Assembly (NCBI GenBank): GCA_020850535.1
Contig: JADZEM010000090.1
Span: 1 to 61,253 of the forward strand
Reading direction: 5' to 3'
DNA from: Chloroflexota bacterium
GTDB taxonomy: Bacteria > Chloroflexota > UBA6077 > JACCZL01
DNA: 61,253 nucleotides
Shown here: positions 1 through 9,300 of the stretch, piece by piece
How positions within the stretch are numbered: the stretch's first letter is position 1
Layout of the letters: each line of letters opens with the position of its first letter
Notes under the pieces: generated by a model
Told to the model about the DNA's origin: nothing
The model's database searches: none
The model's input: the letters and a program-made list of their open reading frames with translations, nothing else
Translations under genes and position numbers: made by a program

Positions 1-39
1 CGGGCCACCTCGCGGCCCCATCCTTGCCATACTCCTAGC

Positions 40-99
40 GGGTCCATCATCTGCCTCCCTTCGGTCATTCAACCTCCGGGTTCCGCAGATGGTGGACCC
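40..99. other. Long imperfect hairpin next to the window edge
   Basis: Positions 40-54 (GGGTCCATCATCTGC) and 85-99 (GCAGATGGTGGACCC) are inverted repeats with one mismatch around a 30-base loop. A 14-base perfect palindrome, GGCCTCCGGAGGCC, follows near 127-140. Both lie downstream of the minus-strand gene ending at 162. They could form a termination structure for it, although there is no clear T tract. I see no T-box or other riboswitch signature. The rest of 1-161 holds nothing I can name. Confidence 0.4.
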
Positions 100-161
100 G
101 CCTTCGCAATAACTGTCGGGAAGTCAGGCCTCCGGAGGCCGGGGGGTGAGGGCCTCTTCTG

Positions 162-2141
162 TCAGGCCACCGGGCGACGCCAGAGCGTGCCGCCAAGGCC
201 CAGCGCGTAGGCCACCAGTTCCCCGCTCGGGAGCGCGAGCACGCGCAACCCCGTCACCAGCGGCGTCCGGATGCCCGCGTCCCACGCCTCGAACGTCTCG
301 CCGCCGTCCCGCGAAAGGTATGGCGTGCCGGTCGCGGCTGCCAGCACCAGACGGTCGCGGCGCGCCGACGGCGACAGCGCGAGGCTCGTGACCGTCTCCG
401 ACGGCGCACCGATGCGAGCCTCCTGCCAGAGCGGACGCGTCTCGCCGCGCCGTCGCTCGGCGCTCTGCGACAGCGGCCGGCCGACGTGCCCGGGTCGTCC
501 GGCCAGCACCGCGTACGGCCCGTGGCCCGGCGCCGGCACGGCGATGGGCATCACGGCGGCCCGCGGTCCCGGCCACCAGCGCGCCCAGGTCCGCCCCCGA
601 TTCGCCGAGCGCCAGAGATCGACGCCGGCCAGGACTCGCGAGCCGTCGGCCTCGGTCAGGTAGTCGCGGACGCCGACGTAGAGCGTGCCGTCCTGACCGA
701 ACGCGGGCGACGGCGCAACCGACACGATCTCCGCCCCGGCGAACGGCAGCGGGAGCGCCTTCCAGCGCTCGCCGGCGTCCTCCGAGAGCAGCAGACAGCC
801 GACGCCGGCCGCAACCAGCGTCGTCGGCGCACTGCTGAGGTCGCCGACGGCTGCCAGCGCGGTCGGCCGGGCGTCGGCCGGCAGCTCCACGGCAGCCAGA
901 TCGACGCGCTGCCAGCCGGCCTCGATCCGGTCGCTCCAGTACAGCCCGTCCTCGAAGGTTGCCAGCACGGCCGGACGTCCGCCGGCCCGCCGCACGAACG
1001 CCAGAGACGTGGCCGCCAGCGCCGTCAGGCCGCCGGCGCCGCCCTTCCAGGTTCGCCCGGCATCGTGGGAGACCACGACGCCAGCGTCGAGCATCGCCAC
1101 GCCCAGCAGCGGCTCGTCGCCGAACGCCATCGTGGCGTCCAGGGCCACCGTCGCGCGGCCAGCCAGCCCGACGTTGGCAGGCGTCCAGCGACCACCGCCC
1201 GAGTCGAGACGCACCGCCCCCTGATCGACCGTACCGGCCACGGCTGCGCCACCTGTGGTCGACACGAGGCCGAGGATCGGGCCGAGGTCCGCGCCGTCGA
1301 GCGTCCAGGTTGCGCCGCCGTCCGTCGAGCGCGCCACGCCCGCCGCCGTCCCGACCAGGATCGTCCGTCCGTCCGTCCCAAACGCGATGCTGGTCACGGA
1401 CGGCTCGGGAAAGCTGTCTACCGCGTCCCAGGTCTGGCCGCCATCGTCGGAGCGGAACAGCCCGTCAGCCTCGGTGCCGGCCAGCACGAGCGCGTCGTCC
1501 TCGAAGGCTGGCGAGACCCCGATGGCCTGCACGGCTGGTGCATCCGGTCCCAACTCGACCAGCCGCCACGCCCGCGCGCCGTTCCGCGAGCGAAACAGGC
1601 CGCTGATCGTGCCGGCAAACGCCGTCCGATCCCGCCCGAACGCGGGCGAGAGAGCGACCGCCAACACGGTCAGGTCGAGCAGGCCGGCGTTCGCGCCGAT
1701 CCAGCTCAGGCCGCCGTCCTCCGAGCGCAGGAGGCCGTCTGTCTCGGTGCCGGCCAGCACGGTCACGTCGGCAGCCGACGGATCGGCGGTCACGGCGAGA
1801 GCCTGCACCTTGCTGCCCGTCAGCACCTGCCGCCAGGACCGGCCGCCGTCCGTCGAACGGTGCAGGCCGCTTCCCGCCCCCAGCAGGAGCGACGTGCCCA
1901 TAGCGTCAGCCGGAAGGCACGCCAGCGCGTCGGCAATGGTGTCAGGGGCCAGCGACAGCCACGCCCAGGTCTGGCCGCCGTCCTCGGAGCCGTGCAGGCC
2001 GGCCGGCGTCGCGGCATAGATCCGCTGGCCGCCCCCCACGACGCCCGACGCCAGTGCCAGCACGGTTCCGCCGGACCACTCGGTCACCAGCTCCCACGGA
2101 CGGGCGTTCGTCGGGTCACTCCCGCTGTCAGAGGCGGCCAC
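162..2141 (-). CDS. Cytosolic Asp-box (BNR) beta-propeller protein
   Basis: The 659-residue product consists almost wholly of Asp-box repeats (S/T-x-D-x-G-x-x-W). About eleven are readable, including SEDGGQTW, STDGGRSW, SEDGGLSW, SDDGGQTW, STDGGATW, SHDAGRTW, SEDAGERW and SRDGGETF. Such repeats form the beta-propellers of sialidases and of VPS10/sortilin and Ycf48-type proteins. No catalytic sialidase Arg triad is evident. There is no signal peptide or membrane segment, so the protein is probably cytosolic and binding rather than catalytic. Its ATG lies inside the 3' end of the upstream GroEL-like gene (14-bp overlap), which implies translational coupling and a shared role. The substrate or partner is unknown. 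The fold is well supported; the function is not. Confidence 0.85.
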   Translation of the reverse strand: MAASDSGSDPTNARPWELVTEWSGGTVLALASGVVGGGQRIYAATPAGLHGSEDGGQTWAWLSLAPDTIADALACLPADAMGTSLLLGAGSGLHRSTDGGRSWRQVLTGSKVQALAVTADPSAADVTVLAGTETDGLLRSEDGGLSWIGANAGLLDLTVLAVALSPAFGRDRTAFAGTISGLFRSRNGARAWRLVELGPDAPAVQAIGVSPAFEDDALVLAGTEADGLFRSDDGGQTWDAVDSFPEPSVTSIAFGTDGRTILVGTAAGVARSTDGGATWTLDGADLGPILGLVSTTGGAAVAGTVDQGAVRLDSGGGRWTPANVGLAGRATVALDATMAFGDEPLLGVAMLDAGVVVSHDAGRTWKGGAGGLTALAATSLAFVRRAGGRPAVLATFEDGLYWSDRIEAGWQRVDLAAVELPADARPTALAAVGDLSSAPTTLVAAGVGCLLLSEDAGERWKALPLPFAGAEIVSVAPSPAFGQDGTLYVGVRDYLTEADGSRVLAGVDLWRSANRGRTWARWWPGPRAAVMPIAVPAPGHGPYAVLAGRPGHVGRPLSQSAERRRGETRPLWQEARIGAPSETVTSLALSPSARRDRLVLAAATGTPYLSRDGGETFEAWDAGIRTPLVTGLRVLALPSGELVAYALGLGGTLWRRPVA

Positions 2142-3804
2142 GCCACTCCCTCCGTATCCGCCGCAGCGGGTCTTTCCGTCGAATGACCACCTCAGCGGTC
2201 AGGGCGGTCGCCGCCGTGCTGACGGCGGCTTCCAGGGCCGTCCGCGTCACCCCGAGCGGATCGACCAGCCCGGCCGCACGCGCGTCGACCCACGCCCCGC
2301 TCAGCACGTCGTAGGCCGCCCGCTCAGGCCGCTGCCCGCCTCCCGCCACGATGGCCCGGCCGTCGAGGCCGGCGTTCCGGGCGATGACCTCGGCCGGCGC
2401 GGCCAGCGCCCGCGCCAGCAGCCGCAGGCCCGCCGCATAGTCGTCGCGTCCCGGCTGCCCGTCCAGCGCCCGGGCAGCCGTCAGCAGCGCGCCGCCGCCG
2501 CCGGCCACGACCCCGGATTCCAGCGCTGCCCGACAACTGGTCACCGCCGCCTCGACGCGCTGCTTCAACAGCTCCTGCGCCCGTTTCGTCGGGCCGCCGA
2601 CCTGGATGCTCGCGCCAGTTCCCGTGAGCTTGGCGATGCGCTCTCGGAGCTTGCTCCTGAGGTACGGATCGTCGCGGTGGGCTGTCAGCTCGCCGCGCAC
2701 GTCGGTGACGCGCTTACGGATCGCCGCGCGGTCGCCCCGCCCCCCGATGACGCCGAACGCCTGCCGCGTGGCCCAGACCTGCCGCGCCTGCCCCAGATCG
2801 GCCAGCGTCACCCGCTCCAGGCGATCCCCCAGCTCGCGGTGCAGGCACCGCCCGCCCGTCGCCGCCGCCAGATCGTCGAGGATGCCGATGCGCTGCGCTC
2901 CGATGCTCGGCGCCTGGATCGCCAGCGCGCCGGCCAGCGTGCCGCGCTCGCGGTTCGCCAGCAGCATCGCCACGACGGCATGGTGCACGTCCGGGGCGAT
3001 GATGACCAGCCGCGGCACATCCGCTGCCACGCACGCCTCGAGCGCAGGCAGCAGCTGCTCGGGCCGCTCGACGTTGAAATCACAGAGGAGGATGCGCGGC
3101 TCGACGAGGCGGCCGGTCGTCTCGCCGGGCGGCAGCAGGTGAGCCGAGCTGTACCCGCCCTCCCAGCGCACGCCATCCACGTACTGGTGGAGGGTCTCGG
3201 CGCCGTGGGCGTTCTCGACCATGACGATGCCGTCCGGCCCGACGGTATCGAGGATCTCGCCGACGATCTCGGCCAGCGCGGGGTCGTCCAGGGTGTGCCG
3301 TGCCACCCGCGCGATCTCGTCCGGGTGGTCGAGCTTCCAGGCGCTCATCTCCAGCGCGTCGAGCACGGTCCGCAGGCCATCGCGCAGGCCCGCGCAGAGC
3401 CCCACTGGCTCGACGCCGCCGGCCAGCAGGCGCGCGCCATCGTGGAGGAGCGCACGGGTGAGCACCGCCGTCGTCGCGCCGCCGTCCCCAACCTCGTCGG
3501 CAACACGCAGCACGAGATCGCGCAGCATCATCGCGCCGGCGTTTTCGAACGGATCGGCCAGCTCGATGGTCCGCCGCGCGATAGTGGCGGCGGTATCGAG
3601 GATCTCCGGCGGCTCCTGGCCGAGGATCGGGGCGATGGCGACGGTCCGCGCCACCGGCCCGAGGGTCGGGGCGATCAGCCCGGCCAGTTGGTCTGCGCCC
3701 CGCAACAACGCTGAACGAGCCGCCAACCCGTAGCGGATTGGCGACTCGGGATCAGTGGCCTCGTCATCGCTGACTGGCGTCTGCTTCGTGTCGATTGGCG
3801 TCAC
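2128..3804 (-). CDS. Divergent GroEL-like chaperonin paralog, probably ATPase-deficient
   Basis: The 558-residue product aligns with Hsp60/GroEL over its whole length. It has TLGP (47-50), FENAGAMM (86-93), GDGGATT (106-112, against GDGTTT), an apical domain from about 195 to 375 and VVAGGGG (432-438, against VVAGGG). The position equivalent to E. coli Asp398 (KARVED-A-LHATRAA) is Ala419 here (KQRVEAAV). The D398A change in GroEL is known to block ATP hydrolysis. The apical groove Y-x-x-x-YF becomes GYSSAHL, and the Gly-Gly-Met tail is replaced by an Arg-rich end. This is therefore unlikely to be the housekeeping GroEL, and no groES is adjacent. The gene overlaps the Asp-box propeller gene by 14 bp, suggesting a dedicated scaffold or holdase for that partner. 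The family call is firm; the role is inferred. Confidence 0.88.
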   Translation of the reverse strand: MTPIDTKQTPVSDDEATDPESPIRYGLAARSALLRGADQLAGLIAPTLGPVARTVAIAPILGQEPPEILDTAATIARRTIELADPFENAGAMMLRDLVLRVADEVGDGGATTAVLTRALLHDGARLLAGGVEPVGLCAGLRDGLRTVLDALEMSAWKLDHPDEIARVARHTLDDPALAEIVGEILDTVGPDGIVMVENAHGAETLHQYVDGVRWEGGYSSAHLLPPGETTGRLVEPRILLCDFNVERPEQLLPALEACVAADVPRLVIIAPDVHHAVVAMLLANRERGTLAGALAIQAPSIGAQRIGILDDLAAATGGRCLHRELGDRLERVTLADLGQARQVWATRQAFGVIGGRGDRAAIRKRVTDVRGELTAHRDDPYLRSKLRERIAKLTGTGASIQVGGPTKRAQELLKQRVEAAVTSCRAALESGVVAGGGGALLTAARALDGQPGRDDYAAGLRLLARALAAPAEVIARNAGLDGRAIVAGGGQRPERAAYDVLSGAWVDARAAGLVDPLGVTRTALEAAVSTAATALTAEVVIRRKDPLRRIRREWRGRL

Positions 3805-3874
3805 CCCTGCGTGGACGGTCTATTGTGACACGCAGGGAGACGCCTCGGTCAGCAAATCCTCCAGGCAGCAGGCG

Positions 3875-5041
3875 CTAGCTGTAGACGGCGTGCCCGACCT
3901 GGTGCTTCTTGATGTAGTCCCAGTCGAGCTGCACCCCAAGGCCCGGGCCGGTCGGCACCGAGACGTGGCCGTTCTTGTCGATGGCGTCCAGCTCGTCGGA
4001 GTAGCCGCAGGCGTAGATCGGCGGCTTGGTCCGCTTCAGCTTCGGGTGGACCAGCCCGAGCTCGTAGTAGTTGGTGTTGCGGATCGCCGCCATGCAGTGC
4101 CGGTGGTGCGGCCCGGGGGCGTGGACCTCGACGTCCAGGCCGAAGCCCTCCGCCGAGTGCGCGATCTTCATCAGGCCGGTGATGCCAGCATCGTAGTCGG
4201 CGTCGGCGCGGACGTAGTCGGTGCCGTCCGCCACGATGTTGTCGACGTGCAGCTCGTGGCCCCGGATGTGCTCGCCGATCAGGATCGGAGTCTTGATGAT
4301 CTGCCGCAGCTTGCGGTGCCCGAACGCCGAGATGCCGCCGTCCTTGTACGGGTCTTCCAGCCAGAAGAAGCGGGCCTCGTCGCAGGCCAGCCCGACCTTC
4401 ACGGTCTCGCCCCAGGTGTTGTACTCGCAGGCCGGGTCGATCATCAGATCCATCTCGTCGCCCACGGCCTTGCGGGTCGCCAGGACGGTCTGGACTTCTC
4501 GCTGGATCGGCCCGGTGCCCCAGCCGTGGATCTTGAAGGCCGGGTAGCCCATCTCCTTGCACTGCACTGCGAACTCGGCGAACTGCTCGGGCGTCGTCAG
4601 GCCGCCGTTCTCGTCGCCGTGGTAGGTGGAGGCGTAGGCCGGCAGGGTCTTGCGGAACCCGCCCAGCAGCTCGGAGATCGGCGCGTCGTAGAGCTTGCCG
4701 GCGATGTCCCACAGCGCGATGTCAATCGACCCGATGCCCATGCGGTCGTCCTTCCGCATGGCCCGCTTCAGATCGTTGTAGATCTTCTCGCGCTCGAGGG
4801 CGTTCTTGCCGATCAGGTAGCCGGCCACCCGCCCGACCTGGGCGTAGGTGGACGACATGCCGCCGGCGTACTCGCCGCTGACCCCGGCGTCGGTGTCGAT
4901 CTTGATGACGTAGCCGGTGTTGTGGGCCGTGCTTCCAGCTTCCCAGACGCCGTTGAAGCCATTGTAGTCGGTGCCCATGTCCTGCACGTCGTAGGCGTAC
5001 TGGAACACCTCGACACGGGTGATCTTCGGTTGACGAGCCAT
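3875..5041 (-). CDS. Mandelate racemase / muconate lactonizing enzyme family (enolase superfamily) dehydratase
   Basis: The 388-residue product has the capping domain and TIM barrel of the enolase superfamily. Visible active-site elements are K170-I-H172 on strand 2, metal ligands Asp202 (MIDPA), Glu229 (WLEDP) and Glu257 (GEH), and a likely general base at His307 (EVHAPGPHH). The pattern fits an acid-sugar dehydratase or racemase of the mandelate racemase group; the exact substrate cannot be read. The start at 5041 is chosen because GGGGAGGAGCGAGG precedes this ATG and homology begins at MARQPKITRVEV. A longer open frame upstream has no support. It is the last gene of the minus-strand block, 70 bp beyond the chaperonin start. 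Confidence 0.9.
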   Translation of the reverse strand: MARQPKITRVEVFQYAYDVQDMGTDYNGFNGVWEAGSTAHNTGYVIKIDTDAGVSGEYAGGMSSTYAQVGRVAGYLIGKNALEREKIYNDLKRAMRKDDRMGIGSIDIALWDIAGKLYDAPISELLGGFRKTLPAYASTYHGDENGGLTTPEQFAEFAVQCKEMGYPAFKIHGWGTGPIQREVQTVLATRKAVGDEMDLMIDPACEYNTWGETVKVGLACDEARFFWLEDPYKDGGISAFGHRKLRQIIKTPILIGEHIRGHELHVDNIVADGTDYVRADADYDAGITGLMKIAHSAEGFGLDVEVHAPGPHHRHCMAAIRNTNYYELGLVHPKLKRTKPPIYACGYSDELDAIDKNGHVSVPTGPGLGVQLDWDYIKKHQVGHAVYS

Positions 5042-5176
5042 CCTCGCTCCTCCCCGTCGCTCTGACCGAGTTGTGCCAACGTTGGCGCGGGGAGAGGGTA
5101 GCCGGTCCGGCCCCCAGCCGGTCCACCTTTGCGGCCTCAGCGGCCCGCCGGGTACCGAGACGCGCCGACAACCCTG

Positions 5177-5206
5177 GTGACGCCGGTCCTCACCCTGATC
5201 TATGCT
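5177..5206 (+). promoter_or_regulatory. Possible sigma70-type promoter for the 5232 gene
   Basis: GTGACG (5177-5182) and TATGCT (5201-5206) are spaced by 18 bases, 25 bases before the ATG at 5232. The match to the consensus is moderate, and the site lies in a divergent intergenic region. Confidence 0.3.
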
Positions 5207-5231
5207 GTGAGCAGAGGCGGGTGGGTTCACG

Positions 5232-5621
5232 ATGAGCATGGTCGATCCCGAAGCGACACAGCTCCTGCGGCGCGCGATCCAGCTTGGCAACGCTGGTCGG
5301 GCGACGGTGGCCGACCTGCGCCTCGCCGTCGAGCACCCGATCGCGTGGCAGCTGCCGCCGGCGCGCCTCCTGGGCGATGCGCCCCTGGCGCGGCTGCTGC
5401 GGCGGGCCATCGAGCTGGCACAGGCGCGCGGCGGCGACCTGGTCGGGCGGCAGGATCTGCTGTTGGCGCTCTACGAGGCCGAGGCGTCGCAGTTGGGGAT
5501 GAACCTGGACCGGCTGCGCTACGCCCGGGCGTACGTCCGGCGGGCCTACGCCGACGTGGCCCCGGCCGCGCGCAGCGTGTGCGAGCCGCTCGGCGTCGGG
5601 ACGAATGAGCCGCCCGCCTGA
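5232..5621 (+). CDS. Small protein resembling a Clp N-terminal repeat
   Basis: The 129-residue product is helical, with no signal peptide or membrane span. The stretch from LLRRAIELAQARGGDLVG to QDLLLALYE (about residues 55-82) resembles half of the Clp N-terminal (R) domain, whose usual form is A-x-x-x-A-x-x-x-G-x-x-x-[IV]-G-[TS]-E-H-[IL]-L-L-A-L. An earlier Leu/Arg-rich helix pair (residues 7-50) may be the first, more degenerate repeat. It could be a stand-alone Clp-N-like adaptor, but this is weak similarity read by eye. It stands alone between two minus-strand genes. ATG 5232 follows a GTG-rich leader without a strong Shine-Dalgarno sequence, so the start is only probable. Confidence 0.6.
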   Translation: MSMVDPEATQLLRRAIQLGNAGRATVADLRLAVEHPIAWQLPPARLLGDAPLARLLRRAIELAQARGGDLVGRQDLLLALYEAEASQLGMNLDRLRYARAYVRRAYADVAPAARSVCEPLGVGTNEPPA

Positions 5622-5733
5622 CCCTTGAGCGGTACGCCGAGTCAGGCTGGGAGTCCGTAGACGGATCGACGATGACGGGCGGGTGTGCAAGCTCGCGCCA
5701 CTCGGGATGCCGGACAAGCCCCTGAGCGTGCGG

Positions 5734-7389
5734 CTACCTCTGGCGCCGGTAGCGCCGGATCAACGCATTGGTGGAGCTGTCATGGACCAGACCGGCGTCG
5801 TCGGCTGCCTGAAGCTCGGCAACAATCTTCAGCGCCAACGCCTTCCCAAGCTCAACCCCCCACTGGTCGAACGAGTTGATGCCCCAGATGACGCCCTGCG
5901 TATACACGCTGTGCTCGTAGAGGGCGATCAGCGCGCCGAGGATCTCCGGCGTCAGCTGCTCGGCCAGGATCGAGTTGGTCGGCTGATTCCCGGGGAACGT
6001 CCGGTGCGGGACCAGCGACTCGGCCATGCCCTCGGCCCGGGCCTCGTCAGCGGTCTTCCCGAAGGCCAACGCCTCGGTCTGGGCCAGGAAGTTGGCGATC
6101 AGCAGATCGTGCTGCTTCGTGCCGTCGTCAGCGGTCAGCGGGTTGAGCGACCGCGCGAAGGCGATGAAGTCGGCCGGAATCAGCTTCGTGCCCTGGTGCA
6201 ACAACTGGTAGAACGAGTGCTGGCCGTTCGTGCCCGGCTCGCCCCAGAAGATCGGGCCGGTCTGATAGTCCACCGCCACCCCGTCCAGCGTGACCCGCTT
6301 GCCGTTGCTCTCCATCGTCAATTGCTGGAGGTAGGCCGGGAACCGCTTGAGATACTGGTCGTAGGGCAGCACGGCGATCGTCTCCGCGCCGAAGAAATCG
6401 ACGTACCAGACGGTCAGCAGGCCGAGCAGGACCGGCAGGTTCTGGGCGAACGGAGCCGTCCGATAATGCTCGTCCATCGTGTGGAAGCCGGCCAGCATCC
6501 GACGGAAGCCGTCCGGCCCCACCGCCAGCATCGTCGAGAGGCCGATGGCCGAGTCCATCGAGTAGCGGCCGCCAACCCAGTCCCAGAACTCGAACATGTT
6601 GGCCGTGTCGATGCCGAACTTCGAGACCTCGGCGGCGTTGGTGGAGACGGCCACGAAGTGCTTCGCGACGGCCGCGTCGGCCTTGAGCGTCGCCAGCAGC
6701 CACGCGCGAGCTGCCTTCGCGTTGGTGATCGTCTCCAGGGTCGTGAACGTCTTCGAGGAGACGATGAACAGCGTCTCGGCCGGATCGAGGTCGATGGTGG
6801 CCTCGACGAAGTCGGTCGGGTCGACGTTCGAGACGAAGCGGAAGGTCAGGTCGCGCTCGGCGTAGTGACGCAGCGCCTCGTAGGCCATGACCGGCCCGAG
6901 ATCGGAGCCACCGATGCCGATGTTGACGACGGCGCGGATGCTCTTGCCGGTGTAACCGGTCCAGGCGCCGCCCCGGACCCGATCCGCGAAGTCGGCCATG
7001 CGGTCCAGCACGGCGTGGACGGCCGGCACGACATTCTCGCCATCCACGACGATGCTGCTGCCGCGCGGGGCGCGCAGGGCCGTGTGCAGGACGGCCCGTC
7101 CCTCGGTGGCGTTGATCTTCTGGCCGCTGAACATCGCGTCGATGCGCTCACGCAGGCCGCTCTCGTCGGCCAGTTGCAGCAGCAGCCCCAGCGTCTCGTC
7201 AGTCACCCGGTTCTTCGAATAGTCGAGGAACAGACCGGCCGCTTCGGCCGTCATCCGTTCACCACGGCCGGGATCGTCGGCGAACAGGCGTCGCAGGTGA
7301 ACGTCGTGGATGCGCTGAACGTGGGCCCTGAGGGCGGCCCAGGCCGGCCGCTGGGTCAACGGGGCCGTTGGTGTCGGGCTGGCAGCCAT
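5734..7389 (-). CDS. pgi: Glucose-6-phosphate isomerase
   Basis: This cytosolic glycolytic enzyme interconverts glucose 6-phosphate and fructose 6-phosphate. The 551-residue length matches the family (549 in E. coli). Visible are the phosphate-binding segment [11 protein letters not shown] (156-166), SSKTF-TT (211-217), the catalytic base Glu360 in QLTMESNGK, His391 in [17 protein letters not shown] and Lys516 in [10 protein letters not shown]. The start at 7389 gives the standard N terminus and follows GGGAGG at about 10 bases. A longer in-frame extension reaches 7620 but looks non-coding. The gene is divergent from the sugar ABC importer, a sensible neighbour for intracellular sugar phosphate handling. 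Confidence 0.97.
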   Translation of the reverse strand: MAASPTPTAPLTQRPAWAALRAHVQRIHDVHLRRLFADDPGRGERMTAEAAGLFLDYSKNRVTDETLGLLLQLADESGLRERIDAMFSGQKINATEGRAVLHTALRAPRGSSIVVDGENVVPAVHAVLDRMADFADRVRGGAWTGYTGKSIRAVVNIGIGGSDLGPVMAYEALRHYAERDLTFRFVSNVDPTDFVEATIDLDPAETLFIVSSKTFTTLETITNAKAARAWLLATLKADAAVAKHFVAVSTNAAEVSKFGIDTANMFEFWDWVGGRYSMDSAIGLSTMLAVGPDGFRRMLAGFHTMDEHYRTAPFAQNLPVLLGLLTVWYVDFFGAETIAVLPYDQYLKRFPAYLQQLTMESNGKRVTLDGVAVDYQTGPIFWGEPGTNGQHSFYQLLHQGTKLIPADFIAFARSLNPLTADDGTKQHDLLIANFLAQTEALAFGKTADEARAEGMAESLVPHRTFPGNQPTNSILAEQLTPEILGALIALYEHSVYTQGVIWGINSFDQWGVELGKALALKIVAELQAADDAGLVHDSSTNALIRRYRRQR

Positions 7390-7627
7390 CAGTACGATGC
7401 CTCCCGGTGGTGTGGGCAAACGCTCTGGCGCGTCATTGCGGCGCTGCCTGAACGGCGAGGGACACTCTCGCTGCGTCTTCAAAGAAGGGTACGCCATCGC
7501 GCCCTCGGCAGTCCGCTCGGCGCGCCGCTCGGACCGGGTGAGCCAGGAGTCTGCCCGCCAGCCGCGTGGCCGATCGACGCCCGTTGCCAGCGCGCCGATG
7601 CGACGAACGGCACAGGGCAACCCTGTG

Positions 7628-7642
7628 GTTATATCGATTAAC
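7628..7642. promoter_or_regulatory. AT-rich quasi-palindrome in the pgi / ABC importer divergent region
   Basis: In the 375-bp region between pgi and the sugar-binding protein, GTTATATCGATTAAC is the only clearly AT-rich spot. It contains ATCGAT flanked by TTA and TAA half-sites. It resembles LacI/GalR-type operators only loosely. The rest of 7390-7764 shows no feature I can name. Confidence 0.25.
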
Positions 7643-7764
7643 TTGTGCTACGCTTCCTACCGCGCGATCGGACGCCGGCTGCTGCCGTTCTTGAGGACGC
7701 AGCCTCCGTCCAGAGAATTCGTGGGGCCGCCGACGTCGCGGTTAGCGGCAGGGAGAAAAGTACA

Positions 7765-9255
7765 ATGTCCTCGACGATGAGTCGCCGCGCGATGCTTCGC
7801 GGCGCCGCCAGTCTGGTCGGCATGTTCAGCGCGACAGCCCTCCTCGCGGCATGCGGTGGCGCTCAGCCGGCCAGCAAGCCGGCCGAGACGAAGCCCGCCG
7901 AAACCAAGCCGGCAGAGAGCAAGCCGGCCGCACCGGCCGCACAGCCCGCTGCGACGGCCGCCCCGGCCAAGCCGGCAGAGGCCGCGAAGCCCGCGGAGGC
8001 GAAGCCGGCTGCTCAGGCTCCGGCGGCGACCAAGAAGATCGGCGGCACCATCCGTTTGCACGTCCGGACCGGTCCTGAAGAGGACACGCTGAAGGCGATG
8101 CTTCCGAAGTTCACCGAGGATACCGGCATCGAGGTGAAGGTCGAGTCGTTCCCGACCGAGGAGTACACGACCAAGATCCAGACGCTGATGGCTGGCGGCA
8201 CGGTCGGCGACGTGATGTGGGGCATCCAGCGCGTGACCCCGCGATTCGCCCGGAACAAGGTCATCTTGCAGCTTGACGACTTGATCGCCAAGGACAAGTA
8301 CGACATGTCTCTGTACTGGCCGGGCGCCGTCGAAGCCTGCAAGTACCAGGGCGGCATCTGGGCGGTGCCGTACAAGATCCACCCCGGTCCGGCCGCCATC
8401 TACTACAACGTCCAGCAGATGCAGGAAGCCGGCGTCACCATGCCGGAGAAGCAGTTCGCCACCTGGGACGACCTGAAGAAGGCCGCGAAGGCGGCCACCA
8501 AGGACGGCCGCTTCGGCCTTCAGTTGAACATCACCTCGGGTGGCGCGCTCAACACGCCGCAGCCGGTCACGATGTTCCTGCGTTCGTGGGGTACGGACCT
8601 GTACTCCGAGGACGGCAAGAAGTCCAACCTCAGCGATCCGAAGGCGAAGGAAGCCATTCGGTTCATGTACGACCTGATGCACACCGACAAGGTGGCGGTG
8701 ACCGGTCGCGACTTCTCGGCGAGCGCCATCGAGGATCTGATGGTCGCCCAGCGCGTCTCTCAGGTCATGGCCTCGTCGTCGACCAAGAGCATCATCACCA
8801 AGACCGGTGGCAAGTTCGATGTCAAGAACGCCATCGCACCTCCGGGGCCAGCCGGGATCGTCGGCACGCAGGCCATCGTGGACCACATCATTATCTCGGC
8901 GACCACGAAGGCTCCCGACGCGGCCTGGGAGCTGGCCAAGTTCATGACCAGCACCGAGTTCGGCGTGCGGCTCGGTGGCGGGACTGGTGGCACGGCGTCG
9001 GGGACCACCGGGGCCCAGATCAGCGTGTTCAACGACCCGCGCATCATGGCGAACCATCTTCACCCGATCTTCATCGATCTGGTGAAGATGGCGACGGCGC
9101 CGCGCTTCCCGGCTAACCTCCGCGAGGAGGAGCATGCCCAGGCGTTGCACCAGACGCTGATGCCGCTCTGGTTGGGCGAGCGAAAGCCGGACGACGCGTT
9201 CTTCGACGAGCTCACGAAGACGTGCCAGGCAGTGATCGATCAGCCGATCGCCTGA
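7765..9255 (+). CDS. Sugar ABC transporter substrate-binding lipoprotein
   Basis: The 496-residue extracytoplasmic binding protein is of the SBP_bac_1 (MalE/UgpB-like) type. The N terminus MSRRAMLRGAAS carries a twin arginine, a hydrophobic stretch and a lipobox LLAAC with Cys30, so it is probably a Tat-exported lipoprotein. Residues about 33-90 are a low-complexity Lys-Pro-Ala-Glu-Thr linker, typical of Chloroflexota binding proteins. The mature domain starts near GGTIRLHVRTG. The start is taken at ATG 7765 after GGGAGAAAAG; an upstream in-frame extension is not signal-like. Two permease genes follow directly. The sugar cannot be assigned from sequence. Confidence 0.93.
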   Translation: MSSTMSRRAMLRGAASLVGMFSATALLAACGGAQPASKPAETKPAETKPAESKPAAPAAQPAATAAPAKPAEAAKPAEAKPAAQAPAATKKIGGTIRLHVRTGPEEDTLKAMLPKFTEDTGIEVKVESFPTEEYTTKIQTLMAGGTVGDVMWGIQRVTPRFARNKVILQLDDLIAKDKYDMSLYWPGAVEACKYQGGIWAVPYKIHPGPAAIYYNVQQMQEAGVTMPEKQFATWDDLKKAAKAATKDGRFGLQLNITSGGALNTPQPVTMFLRSWGTDLYSEDGKKSNLSDPKAKEAIRFMYDLMHTDKVAVTGRDFSASAIEDLMVAQRVSQVMASSSTKSIITKTGGKFDVKNAIAPPGPAGIVGTQAIVDHIIISATTKAPDAAWELAKFMTSTEFGVRLGGGTGGTASGTTGAQISVFNDPRIMANHLHPIFIDLVKMATAPRFPANLREEEHAQALHQTLMPLWLGERKPDDAFFDELTKTCQAVIDQPIA

Positions 9256-9300
9256 CCTACGACAAGTAGCCGTGACCGCCAACAGACTGGACGAACAGCT

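Noticed and set aside
40-99. T-box or other riboswitch near the left edge
   Set aside because: A hairpin is present, but no T-box sequence, specifier loop or known aptamer motif could be read, and it lies downstream rather than upstream of the nearest visible gene.
486-2186. Long plus-strand open frame of 566 codons
   Set aside because: Arg/Ala/Pro-rich shadow of the Asp-box propeller gene; no recognisable domain.
5683-7641. Plus-strand open frame of 652 codons opposite pgi
   Set aside because: Shadow frame; pgi on the minus strand has every catalytic residue.
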